Shown here: positions 1 through 7,726 of the stretch, one piece after another | Layout: each line of letters starts with the position of its first letter | Position numbering within the stretch: the stretch's first letter is position 1 | From: Pseudoalteromonas piscicida | Lineage (GTDB): Bacteria > Pseudomonadota > Gammaproteobacteria > Enterobacterales > Alteromonadaceae | Length of the DNA stretch: 32,075 nucleotides | Assembly: GCF_002744175.1 (NCBI RefSeq) | Contig: NZ_NKHF01000083.1 | Coordinates: forward strand, 1 to 32,075 | Direction of reading: 5' to 3' | Translations under genes and position numbers: made by a program | Notes under the pieces: generated by a model | Database searches by the model: none | What the model saw: only the letters and a program-made list of their open reading frames with translations | What the model was told of the DNA's origin: nothing

Positions 1-1362
1 GTTATGCGCTTCCTCGCACACAATCAAAAAAGGAATATCGTTGGTTTGATTTGTAGAATGCTTTATCTTCGAATAATGGAATGCAAAGTCAAACATTAAT
101 CGAGATATAAGGCTTACGGTTATGCTCAAAACTTCGAATGGTATTCCACTCAAGTCAACAACTGTAACATTGGATTTATCGATATACCCTAAAAACTGTT
201 TAATTACTTCACTGAAGTCATTCGTTTTAAACTCTGTATCATCATCTTTAACAGGCTTGAGTAAAAATGCCAGCCTCTTATCGTTTAACTTAGTCTCTAG
301 TCGTGAAATAAACCGATCAAACTCACCATTAAAACCTCCTTCCTTTGAAACTTTTACGCCAAGAGTTTCATGCTTCGAATTTCCAGTTGAAGATAAAAAG
401 TTAATCTTCTGCCATAGGCGTTCTTCGTCATATTCAATTTCTTCATCAAGTATTGCAAAGTACTTTAGTGAGTTTTTATCATAAACAGTTAAATTATTCT
501 TGTTATAAATATAGTTATAAACCTCCTCAATACTGAAAAATACAGGAGAGTCATATGTAACTTTATCTAACTCTGGATTATGTTTCTCTTTATTTAAAAT
601 AACGGCTTGCTTAAACTGGGATAGCTGATTATGTGAATTTTGCTCATTGCTTTCTATGAAAATAGATTCTAATTCTTCAGCATTCATTAGCCAATATGGG
701 AGTGTAAGATTATCAACATCTAGTTTGTTTAGGCTAAATTTTTCACTTTCATCAACAGTGAAGGCTGACGAGTACTCTGAATGAATATCAAAAATTATAA
801 CGTGTGAGTTTTTTTGATTTCCTCTATTAGAATTTTTTGCATTGGCGATACCAACTGCATTTTGAATGAGACTAGACACAGCGCACGACTTACCTGATCC
901 GGTAGATCCTACTACCCCGATATGTTTCCCAAAAAATCTATCACCATCTATGCAAAACGGTACGGTAGGATTGCCTGACAGGCGTCCAATCTCAAATCCA
1001 AAGCTGCTATCATCTGAAAATATTATGGAAAGATCTTCTGTACTGAAAGTATGTACAATCTCCGTAGGGACAGGCAAAACTTGAGTTCCTCTTTTAAATT
1101 CAAGTTTGTCGTCATTATTTATTAGAGCCCCGATTGGTGAGGCCTCTATAACAAAGCTCCATTCGACAACACCATCTTTCTCTGATTTTTGAGCTGTCAA
1201 ATTATTTACAATAGCAACTGCATAGTTATGATTACCATCTTCAATCTTTAGGAATTTACCTACTTGTAGATCAGTCTTGTTTTCTTCAAGTGTCTTAAGA
1301 TTACCAATTCCAATTGATACCTTATCTGGCGAGCTTGATAATACGTGTCCAACTTTACTCAT
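1..1362 (-). CDS. HerA-type ATPase/translocase (3' end beyond window)
   Basis: The reading frame is open from an ATG at 1362 to the window edge, giving the first 454 residues; the C-terminus is missing. A Walker A motif GSTGSGKS lies at residues 152-159, inside the context GVVGSTGSGKSC. A Walker B-like FLIVCEEAH sits at the very edge (nt 4-30). The N-terminal ~130 residues form a HerA-like barrel region (start MSKVGHVLSSSPDKVSIGIG). HerA/FtsK-superfamily proteins are hexameric DNA translocases. Bacterial copies next to a nuclease gene are known as anti-phage systems, for example those pairing HerA with DUF4297 or SIR2. The start overlaps the stop of the upstream nuclease gene by 8 bp (ATGAGTAA), so translation is probably coupled and the two products probably form one complex. 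ATPase assignment is strong. The defence role is inferred from the partner. Confidence 0.85.
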   Translation of the reverse strand, partial: MSKVGHVLSSSPDKVSIGIGNLKTLEENKTDLQVGKFLKIEDGNHNYAVAIVNNLTAQKSEKDGVVEWSFVIEASPIGALINNDDKLEFKRGTQVLPVPTEIVHTFSTEDLSIIFSDDSSFGFEIGRLSGNPTVPFCIDGDRFFGKHIGVVGSTGSGKSCAVSSLIQNAVGIANAKNSNRGNQKNSHVIIFDIHSEYSSAFTVDESEKFSLNKLDVDNLTLPYWLMNAEELESIFIESNEQNSHNQLSQFKQAVILNKEKHNPELDKVTYDSPVFFSIEEVYNYIYNKNNLTVYDKNSLKYFAILDEEIEYDEERLWQKINFLSSTGNSKHETLGVKVSKEGGFNGEFDRFISRLETKLNDKRLAFLLKPVKDDDTEFKTNDFSEVIKQFLGYIDKSNVTVVDLSGIPFEVLSITVSLISRLMFDFAFHYSKIKHSTNQTNDIPFLIVCEEAHN

Positions 1363-2566
1363 GGCTATTCCTTATCCCTATTACATATTCAAGTTCGTTA
1401 AAGTTGCTTGTTCCAACTTGATAAAAGTTCACATCAGTTAGCTCAATATTATTTGGCGTCTTGCTACTAACCAAGTACAAATCATCACCTTTCCTATGGT
1501 TTATTGCTTCTTTTTCAGAGTCCATTGCTAATAATCTAAGATCGAATTCACGTTCTTCAATATTATTACTAATTATTTTTTTCATAGGATCTCTGAAAAA
1601 ATACTCCACTTCAAAGTCGTTTCCAACAAGCCCTGTATTTGCTTTTATTCCCTTCTTGTACAATCGAGACTCAAGATCCCTGATTGCTTCAAAATTATCA
1701 TTAATAATAAATGTTGGAGGCTTTAGATGGCTCGGCTTAGAATAGTATTTCTTTATGTAATTCCCGAAAAATACAACAACTTTCTCTTCGTAATCATCAA
1801 TCTCATTTTTATTAATATAAAAATATCTGTCTCGGCTGTTTTGAGAGAAAGAACTGGAGAGCTGTTGTTTTATAAGTTTAAGTATTTCTCTCCGATTTTT
1901 TAGTGCTAGCGTCCATTTAGATATTGCTGTATGTGTGGCGTTTGAAAGGTAGCTGTATAATTTTGCCTTAGTTATCTGCCTCTCCGTTTCATCTTTAATG
2001 CTCGACAGCTTTGCAATCTTTGCTATTGAATTAGGATACAGTAGCGTATCAACATCACTTCCTTGAATGCCGAGCAAATCTAAGGCCGTCTTCGTGCTTC
2101 CTTCAATTTCATCTAAGGAAGGGCCAAAAACAATTCTTGTATTCTTTAGGAATTCATCATTATCGAAATTGTTTGAGAGCCTAGATACGATTTTTGAAAG
2201 AGATTTATCAGTGGTAGCTAACGCAGATTCTAAAGTTGTACGTTCAATTTCTTTCTCACCATGAACTTCATTCGGGATAAAAATAAAAATCGTGTATTTA
2301 ATCTTTGCTGTTGGATTCTTATCGTAAGATTCAGCCATTTGCAGTAAAGGCTTAAATATTAGGCTTGGTGTAAATTTATCTTTGGACTCATGATATTTGC
2401 ATTGAATAGCTTCCAGCTCACCACTGGCGGACAGAACATCTACGTCTTCTACTACACCTTCGACTGTAATTACGTCCTCATCGTCCGCATTAGCTATCTC
2501 AAGAATAGTTTTATTAAATTGATATAAAAATCCTTTAATCGTGCTATCTGCAATTCTATCTGACAT
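1355..2566 (-). CDS. DUF4297/Cap4-like dsDNA nuclease, HerA partner
   Basis: This 403-residue protein begins with a motif set typical of the DUF4297/Cap4 endonuclease fold. It has GFLYQF at residues 12-17, acidic residues E36, E40, D41 and D43, and then AIQCKYH with Q55-x-K57, which together look like a PD-(D/E)xK active site. Residues ~200-403 have no fold I can name and may contact the HerA partner. The family cuts double-stranded DNA, either as the effector of CBASS (Cap4, fused to SAVED) or paired with HerA. No SAVED or cyclase is visible here, and HerA follows directly with an 8-bp overlap, so the HerA-type arrangement fits best. An AAAGG lies somewhat far (about 14 nt) from the ATG. The promoter is probably in 2567-2700. 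Family assignment is good, but the exact residues are read by eye. Confidence 0.75.
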   Translation of the reverse strand: MSDRIADSTIKGFLYQFNKTILEIANADDEDVITVEGVVEDVDVLSASGELEAIQCKYHESKDKFTPSLIFKPLLQMAESYDKNPTAKIKYTIFIFIPNEVHGEKEIERTTLESALATTDKSLSKIVSRLSNNFDNDEFLKNTRIVFGPSLDEIEGSTKTALDLLGIQGSDVDTLLYPNSIAKIAKLSSIKDETERQITKAKLYSYLSNATHTAISKWTLALKNRREILKLIKQQLSSSFSQNSRDRYFYINKNEIDDYEEKVVVFFGNYIKKYYSKPSHLKPPTFIINDNFEAIRDLESRLYKKGIKANTGLVGNDFEVEYFFRDPMKKIISNNIEEREFDLRLLAMDSEKEAINHRKGDDLYLVSSKTPNNIELTDVNFYQVGTSNFNELEYVIGIRNSHE

Positions 2567-3055
2567 TAAGCATTACATCCCTTTGTTTGTTGTTTCGCCA
2601 GAGCTAGTTTGGCACCTAACAATTTTATAGTGTGCCCGTCGCGCATCTTTCTGCCGATGATACGCTCATATATTAGTAATAACTATGTTTAACAAATAAA
2701 GCAATGCAATGCAATGCAATGCAATGCCAACTATAATATTGTTATTAACACTAAAGGTATTCAGAAAAAGAAAATACGCTCGTAGCTCATTTTCTTGACT
2801 ATGGGAGCACAACAACATACCTGTGTTATTTATACAGTTATCATTAATATCAGATTTATTGAGTAGAGCCAATATCATTAGGTGAATCACTGTATCTGAT
2901 AGCTCAAAGCCGCCCTTAGAATAATTACGTTAACTCACTTTGGGGCAAAAACGAGTCATACCTATAGATCCGCTTCTGCCACATACGCAACTGTCAGATT
3001 AAGACTTATTCATGCCATAGTTCAAGTATACTTATACAACTTAGCTTAGTTTATC
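2567..3055. other. Non-coding gap upstream of nuclease-HerA module
   Basis: This 489-bp AT-rich stretch holds no convincing gene. It should contain the minus-strand promoter of the nuclease-HerA pair. The best candidate is TTGTTA (2695-2690), 17 bp, TATATG (2672-2667), which is weak. It also contains the (GCAAT)5 repeat and the downstream end of the FG-GAP gene, where TTAGTTTA occurs twice in tandem near 3045-3062. A 74-codon minus-strand frame (2666-2890) runs through it but has no recognisable domain. Confidence 0.5.
2701..2727. repeat. Pentanucleotide microsatellite (GCAAT)5
   Basis: Five perfect tandem copies of GCAAT occupy 2701-2725, followed by a partial GC. Tandem repeats with a 5-bp unit can change length by slipped-strand mispairing. 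This one lies about 135 bp upstream of the nuclease start and about 5 bp upstream of the candidate -35 box at 2695-2690. It is outside any supported reading frame. Confidence 0.9.
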
Positions 3056-4285
3056 TTAGTTTAGTTCTTCCAAATCAATAATATAAGCTGCGCCTGAGCT
3101 ATCCCCATTATCATCACGGTGGGGCGTTGCGATAATTGCGGTCTGATCTGATACAGCTATATTCCAACCAAACCTGTCTTCAGGCGCGGCATCTTTGGCA
3201 AAGACTGTAGTGGAGTATTGCCATTGGCCTTGGTGTTTTTTGTATACGTAGAGCGCACCGGTGTTATTGCCTTTTTCATCATGATGCATTGCTGTGATAA
3301 GCGCGGTATCTTTAGTTAACGCAACACCCCGTGCGAACCTATCATCTGCTTTGGCATCTGGCGCTACTAATTTTTGTGTTTGCTTCCATTCTCCATTTAC
3401 TCTGTCGAACAAATAAGCAGAACCCGCATCCTTACCTACACCTTTAATATCATCTCTTCTGGCAGAAATAAGCGCGGTGTCTCCAGAGATTGCTACACGA
3501 ACGCCAAAGATATCTGTTTTTGCGCCATCATTTGCCGTCAGCTTTGCCTGTAATCCCCACTTTTTACCATCAAATTGATAAGCGTAAACCGCACCGGCTT
3601 TTTCTGCTTTTTCATCATTTAAATCCGCGCCGACTAAAATGGTGGTGCCGTCTATTGCTACGCTAATTCCAAATAAGTCACCAGCAGCACCGTCGTTGGC
3701 TGTCAACTTCGACTGAAAGCGCCAAGTATTGTTTTCTCGTACGTAGACATAAGCTGAACCTGAGTCTTTGTGTGGCGCATCGCTATGTGGCGCACCGATA
3801 ACCAAAAACTGTTCGGTTAACGCAATACTTTGTCCAAAAGCATCTCCCGTTTTTGCATCGTTGGCCGTTAGCATTTGCTTTTGTACCCAGCTATTTTTAG
3901 TGCGCTCAAAAGCAAATACTGCACCCGCATTTTCTACTTTGCCATCTCGGTTTATCGCGCCAAGCATCGCAATATTATTCTTAAGTGCTACATTGCCACC
4001 AAGAGTGTCGCCAGCATAGGGCGGTGTTGAGGTCAGCTTTGCCTGTTGCTGCCAGCCTGACGTGCCAAACGTGTATATGTATGCAGCGCCAGCATCCTTA
4101 AGATTATCAGTATCCACTTTATGTGCACCCACCAATGCAGTGTTACCGTCTATTGCTACGCTATAACCAAACTGCTCTTCTGCTTTGCCACCGTCAGGCA
4201 ACAACTTTTGCTGCCCAGCCATACTTTGGCAGGCAAAAACTAACGCTAAACAGGGAAGGTATTTAACACCATTGAGAGCTTTCAT
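3056..4285 (-). CDS. Secreted FG-GAP repeat beta-propeller protein
   Basis: This 409-residue protein starts with a signal peptide (MKALNGVKYLPCLALVFACQ). Cleavage after SMA is likely; the VFAC sequence could also be read as a weak lipobox. The rest is seven repeats of about 55 residues. Each has a core such as GDxFGxSVAIxG, a short hydrophobic strand (ALVGA, FLVIGA, ILVGA), a D-rich loop and an AGxAYxY strand. This is the FG-GAP/integrin-alpha-like pattern, and seven copies would close one seven-bladed propeller. There is no other domain, so binding rather than catalysis is likely; the ligand is unknown. The gene stands alone, with 214 bp upstream before the DUF4240 gene. Confidence 0.8.
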   Translation of the reverse strand: MKALNGVKYLPCLALVFACQSMAGQQKLLPDGGKAEEQFGYSVAIDGNTALVGAHKVDTDNLKDAGAAYIYTFGTSGWQQQAKLTSTPPYAGDTLGGNVALKNNIAMLGAINRDGKVENAGAVFAFERTKNSWVQKQMLTANDAKTGDAFGQSIALTEQFLVIGAPHSDAPHKDSGSAYVYVRENNTWRFQSKLTANDGAAGDLFGISVAIDGTTILVGADLNDEKAEKAGAVYAYQFDGKKWGLQAKLTANDGAKTDIFGVRVAISGDTALISARRDDIKGVGKDAGSAYLFDRVNGEWKQTQKLVAPDAKADDRFARGVALTKDTALITAMHHDEKGNNTGALYVYKKHQGQWQYSTTVFAKDAAPEDRFGWNIAVSDQTAIIATPHRDDNGDSSGAAYIIDLEELN

Positions 4286-4499
4286 CGTTATTCTTATTGT
4301 TTTCAGTATAGGGATCTACATACTATTCGACTCATTAACATTTAACAAGACGTCGAGCTTTTGGTAACGGGGAGCGTTAAGCTATAAACAGGAGGAAGAG
4401 AAATGCACGTGTGTAAAACTCTGTGGCCGTGAACAAAGGGCTTTGATATCTCCCTACAAAATAATCAAAACCCTATCCATTAAAACAATGAGCAATGCC

Positions 4500-5009
4500 T
4501 CATCCTAGCCAATATTGGCCGAAAAGTTGAGGTAAATCAGCCTTTAATTGTTTTGGTTTATTTTTAAATTTTTTCCCTTGCGGCGGAAAGTTCACCACGC
4601 TGTGATAGGGGAGTTCATCTTGATTTTTTTCTTCAAACAGTAACCCCGCTACTAAGTCTAATTCGTCAATAAAGGGGTAGGGCAGATCATCTTTCGTTGG
4701 GATTGCGAACTTATTTGCCAATTCATCGGGCTGCGCAGTAAGGATACTTACCGCTTCCGGTCCACGGCTAATAATCCAATTACAAAAATCCAAGAAGTCG
4801 TACTCGCTGTTGCACCCAGCAATCACATATGCAACTTTCCAGTTATCCCAATGCCACAACGCTCTGAGTTCTTTGGTGTACAAGGCATCAAACTGGGCGA
4901 TTTCCTCTGAGCTTAGGGTAACTAGGCGTGCTTTTAAATATTCACTATCTTGTGTGTGGTCAGGGGCGGTAGCAAGCTCCCAGAAGCGTTCGAGTTCCAT
5001 GTGTATCAT
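4500..5009 (-). CDS. DUF4240-family protein
   Basis: This is a cytoplasmic protein of 169 residues, or 166 if the in-frame ATG at 5000 is used. The sequence begins MELERFWELATA from the second ATG, which is how DUF4240 proteins usually open, so 5000 may be the true start. No strong Shine-Dalgarno site decides between them. Conserved-looking features are the FWEL start, the W-rich segment ALWHWDNWKVAYVIAGC and the following FCNWIISRGPEAV segment. The function of the family is not known. It lies downstream of the ilvIH terminator and is probably transcribed alone. Confidence 0.7.
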   Translation of the reverse strand: MIHMELERFWELATAPDHTQDSEYLKARLVTLSSEEIAQFDALYTKELRALWHWDNWKVAYVIAGCNSEYDFLDFCNWIISRGPEAVSILTAQPDELANKFAIPTKDDLPYPFIDELDLVAGLLFEEKNQDELPYHSVVNFPPQGKKFKNKPKQLKADLPQLFGQYWLG

Positions 5010-5080
5010 CTAACTTGATAAAACCGCGATTATAGCTAGTAACCTAGGCCGAGTAAATCCGCTCCCCTTGGCACGCACAC

Positions 5081-5122
5081 AAAAAGAGCAGAGCTTAACA
5101 GCGTGCCTACCTAGCTCTACTC
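5081..5122 (-). terminator. Intrinsic terminator of ilvIH
   Basis: On the minus strand a 10-bp stem (arms at 5113-5122 and 5086-5095, one G-U pair) encloses a 17-nt loop and is followed by TTTTT (5085-5081). It lies about 20 bp after the ilvH stop. Confidence 0.7.
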
Positions 5123-5141
5123 AAGAGTATTTACGGGTTAG

Positions 5142-5639
5142 TTAACCCTTAAGTGCTTTATCGCCACGGCCAATCCCCACTGCACCTGAGCGCACCAGTT
5201 CAATAATATCACTTTCATGCCGTAACAACTCCAAAAATGACTCTAAGCGCTCGGCTGTGCTCACCATTTGTAAAATATAGCTTTGCTTGCCCATATCAAT
5301 AATACTCGCCTGGAACACCTCAGCAACACGATTGATTGCAGCTCGTGTCGCTTCGTCTCTGGCAAATACTTTTACTAGCAGCAACTCACGCTCAATGTGC
5401 TGCATTTCAGTCAAGTCAATTACCTTAAGTACGTCTACAAGCTTATTCACTTGTTTGGTGATCTGCTCAACGATACGATCATCACCTTGTGTTGTAATTG
5501 TGATCCGAGAAAGGGTTTTGTCGGCAGTAGTGCCAACGGTTAGACTATCAATGTTGTAAGCACGCTGAGAAAAAAGCCCAACAATACGCGACAATGAACC
5601 TGGTTCATTCTCCAATAAGATCGATAATATTCTTCTCAT
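5142..5639 (-). CDS. ilvH: Acetolactate synthase small (regulatory) subunit
   Basis: This 165-residue regulatory subunit of acetohydroxyacid synthase activates the catalytic subunit and confers valine feedback inhibition. The N-terminal ACT domain is clear ([20 protein letters not shown], then FSQRAYNIDSLTVG), and the length matches the usual ~163 residues. The frame continues nine codons upstream inside ilvI, but the start chosen is the ATG at 5639. It makes the product begin with the family's canonical MRRILS and shares one base with the ilvI stop (TAATG), so the two subunits are translationally coupled. Confidence 0.95.
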   Translation of the reverse strand: MRRILSILLENEPGSLSRIVGLFSQRAYNIDSLTVGTTADKTLSRITITTQGDDRIVEQITKQVNKLVDVLKVIDLTEMQHIERELLLVKVFARDEATRAAINRVAEVFQASIIDMGKQSYILQMVSTAERLESFLELLRHESDIIELVRSGAVGIGRGDKALKG

Positions 5640-7360
5640 TATGCTTTTACTCCCTTTTTCAACCACATCTCATCAACCGCACCTTGTTTAATTTGCATTG
5701 GGTACACATGCTCAGATTCATCAACCAATATATCTAAGAAAACTAACCGGTCGGTGATTGCCATCGCCCGCTCAAGGGCCTCATCAAGCTCTTCAGGTTT
5801 GTTAACTCGAATACCAATATGACCATAGCTTTGTGCTAACGCCACAAAGTCAGGTAACGACTCCATATATGAGCTAGAATGACGTCCCTCGTACATCATA
5901 TCTTGCCACTGCCTTACCATGCCTAACGAGCGATTGTTCAACGACACAATTTTTACAGCGAGTCCGTATTGTAAGCAGGTAGAGAGCTCTTGAATATTCA
6001 TTTGAATTGAACCGTCGCCTGTTACACACAATACTTCATGCTCAGGAAATGCCTTTTTTACTCCCATTGCGGCGGGCAAACCAAAACCCATCGTTCCTAA
6101 TCCACCTGAATTAATCCATTGCCGCGGCGATTTAAATGGATAATATTGCGCTGCAAACATTTGATGTTGACCAACGTCGGAACACACATAGGCATCGCCA
6201 TTGGTTAACTGATAAAGCTTTTCTATTACCGTTTGCGGTTTAATTTTTTCAGTCCCTTTTGTATACGCAAGGCAGTTTTGCGCACGCCAAGTTGTGATCG
6301 ATTGCCACCAGTCTTCCTGTGCTGCACGGTCAATCCGCTTTTCACTTTTTTCAATACCACGTAATAGTTGCTCTATTACTGTGTCTAGGCAACCAACAAC
6401 TGGAATATGCGCCTGAATGGTTTTAGAAATTGAGGTGGGGTCAACATCCACGTGAACAATTTTGGCATTAGGGCAAAACTTCTTCACGTTATTTGTCACA
6501 CGGTCATCAAACCGAGCACCTAAGGCAAGGATCACATCGGCATTAGCCATTGCTTTATTTGCTTCAAGGCTACCATGCATTCCTAACATCCCAATAAAAT
6601 TCGGGTGCGTACCACTTATCCCACCAAGTCCCATAAGTGTGTTAGTAATTGGCGCATTCAGTTTTTCAACCAGCTCAGTTAGCTTATCAGAGGTGTTCGA
6701 CAGAATAATGCCTCCGCCAGAATAAATAACTAAGCGTTTTGCCTCTATAATAGCTTCGACGGCTTTGCGGATCTGCTTGGAATGCCCCTTTACACTGGGG
6801 TTATAGGTACGCATATCAATGTGTTCGGGCATCACATAGTCAAACTTTAGTGCAGGGTTTAAGATATCTTTTGGCAGCTCAACAACAACGGGCCCTGGCC
6901 TGCCAGAATTTGCCAGATAAAATGCCTTGGCTAATACTTCTGGAATTTTTGTCGCATCACGACAATTAAAGCTATGTTTAACAATAGGGCGCGAACACCC
7001 TACGATATCCGTTTCTTGGAACGCGTCGTCTCCAATCAGGTTAGAAGGCACCTGACCCGATAACACTACCATGGGAATTGAATCCATGTAGGCGGTTGCT
7101 ATTCCGGTAATGCAGTTGGTTGCACCAGGACCGCTGGTTGCAAGCACCACACCTACATCGCCTGTCGCCCGAGCATAGCCATCAGCCATATGGGTAGCAG
7201 CTTGTTCATGTCTAACTAGAATATGTTCAATTTCTGATTGTTGAAATAACGCATCATAGAGATCTAGAACAGATCCACCAGGATAACCAAATATATATTT
7301 AACCTTTAATGCGCTCAATGCTTTAACTACTAGCTCCGAGCCGTTGTATTGCTCTGCCAT
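5639..7360 (-). CDS. ilvI: Acetolactate synthase large (catalytic) subunit
   Basis: This is the 573-residue ThDP-dependent catalytic subunit. It condenses two pyruvates to acetolactate, or pyruvate with 2-oxobutyrate, the first common step to valine, leucine and isoleucine. Visible motifs are [15 protein letters not shown] near residues 24-38, the catalytic glutamate E52 in [19 protein letters not shown], and the ThDP-binding [12 protein letters not shown] ending in LNNRSLGM. The length is normal. A GAGG lies just upstream of the ATG. The gene follows an attenuator and leader peptide (7402-7524), so expression is tied to charged branched-chain tRNA. The ilvI symbol rests on pairing with an ilvH-type small subunit; ilvB would be the alternative isozyme. 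Confidence 0.95.
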   Translation of the reverse strand: MAEQYNGSELVVKALSALKVKYIFGYPGGSVLDLYDALFQQSEIEHILVRHEQAATHMADGYARATGDVGVVLATSGPGATNCITGIATAYMDSIPMVVLSGQVPSNLIGDDAFQETDIVGCSRPIVKHSFNCRDATKIPEVLAKAFYLANSGRPGPVVVELPKDILNPALKFDYVMPEHIDMRTYNPSVKGHSKQIRKAVEAIIEAKRLVIYSGGGIILSNTSDKLTELVEKLNAPITNTLMGLGGISGTHPNFIGMLGMHGSLEANKAMANADVILALGARFDDRVTNNVKKFCPNAKIVHVDVDPTSISKTIQAHIPVVGCLDTVIEQLLRGIEKSEKRIDRAAQEDWWQSITTWRAQNCLAYTKGTEKIKPQTVIEKLYQLTNGDAYVCSDVGQHQMFAAQYYPFKSPRQWINSGGLGTMGFGLPAAMGVKKAFPEHEVLCVTGDGSIQMNIQELSTCLQYGLAVKIVSLNNRSLGMVRQWQDMMYEGRHSSSYMESLPDFVALAQSYGHIGIRVNKPEELDEALERAMAITDRLVFLDILVDESEHVYPMQIKQGAVDEMWLKKGVKA

Positions 7361-7401
7361 TACCTCATTCCTCGTCGATTGTGCATGCTTGTTGTATTTT
7401 T

Positions 7402-7434
7402 AAAACAAAAAAAACCCCGCGGTTTGCGGGGTTT
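7402..7434 (-). terminator. ilv attenuator terminator
   Basis: On the minus strand a perfect 9-bp GC-rich stem (arms 7434-7426 and 7420-7412, sequence AAACCCCGC / GCGGGGTTT) has a 5-nt loop. It is followed by a T-run broken by one G (7411-7402). It lies between the leader peptide and ilvI, so it stops transcription before the structural genes. Confidence 0.9.
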
Positions 7435-7470
7435 GAGTATTTCTTTCAACTAATAGCTCCCCGCTGAACT
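7412..7470 (-). promoter_or_regulatory. ilv leader antiterminator region
   Basis: Shortly after the leader-peptide stop, GCGGGG (7464-7459) is perfectly complementary to CCCCGC, the core of the 5' arm of the terminator (7420-7415 side partner 7431-7426). Pairing would prevent terminator formation. This supplies the mutually exclusive structure expected of ribosome-mediated attenuation when the ribosome stalls on branched-chain codons. Confidence 0.7.
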
Positions 7471-7524
7471 CTATGAAGAGACCAGTACCACCACGAGAAC
7501 GATTACTTGAAAAAAGTGTGTCAT
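7471..7524 (-). CDS. ilv operon leader peptide (17 aa)
   Basis: An ATG at 7524 preceded by AAGG opens a 17-codon frame, MTHFFQVIVLVVVLVSS, ending at TAG (7471). Six valines, two leucines and one isoleucine make up nine consecutive residues. This is the hallmark of an attenuation leader sensing valyl-, leucyl- and isoleucyl-tRNA charging. The peptide is followed by an antiterminator segment and a strong terminator before ilvI. It is analogous to IlvL/IvbL of enterics, but the sequence is its own. Confidence 0.9.
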   Translation of the reverse strand: MTHFFQVIVLVVVLVSS

Positions 7525-7570
7525 TGTTTTTGCCTTAAATTTGATCTCCAACTTAGCGTACACAGTATTA

Positions 7571-7599
7571 GATATAAATTCTACCTTTCCACCTTTCAA
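7571..7599 (-). promoter_or_regulatory. Candidate ilv leader promoter
   Basis: TTGAAA (7599-7594), a 17-bp spacer and TATATC (7576-7571) form a plausible sigma-70 promoter about 45 bp upstream of the leader ATG. The -10 box is imperfect, so this is a candidate only. The divergent M6 protease promoter must share this 7525-7726 region. Confidence 0.4.
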
Positions 7600-7726
7600 A
7601 TGTTGAAATATAGCGTTTCAATTTAAAATTTATCCTCATTTGAATTTTTTATTTACTTTAATCTTTTACGGGAACAATGACATAAAAATGCTAAACTTAA
7701 GGTTCCATACTGCTAGAGGCATTTTA

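Noticed and set aside
122..1084. Plus-strand frames at 122-484 and 866-1084
   Set aside because: They are antisense to the open HerA-like frame that carries Walker motifs.
2596..2640. ACCTAAC and a GGCAC/GTGCC inverted repeat recalling an integron attC core
   Set aside because: Only one 7-bp core-like match is present, with no paired core, no stem with the expected extrahelical bases and no integrase in view.
2666..2890. 74-codon minus-strand frame running through the (GCAAT)5 repeat, a possible phase-variable peptide
   Set aside because: There is no Shine-Dalgarno support or recognisable domain, and composition looks like AT-rich non-coding DNA. The repeat is better treated as intergenic.
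7640..7726. Extended N-terminus of the M6 protease frame
   Set aside because: The signal peptide and Shine-Dalgarno place the start at 7727; the extension lacks both.
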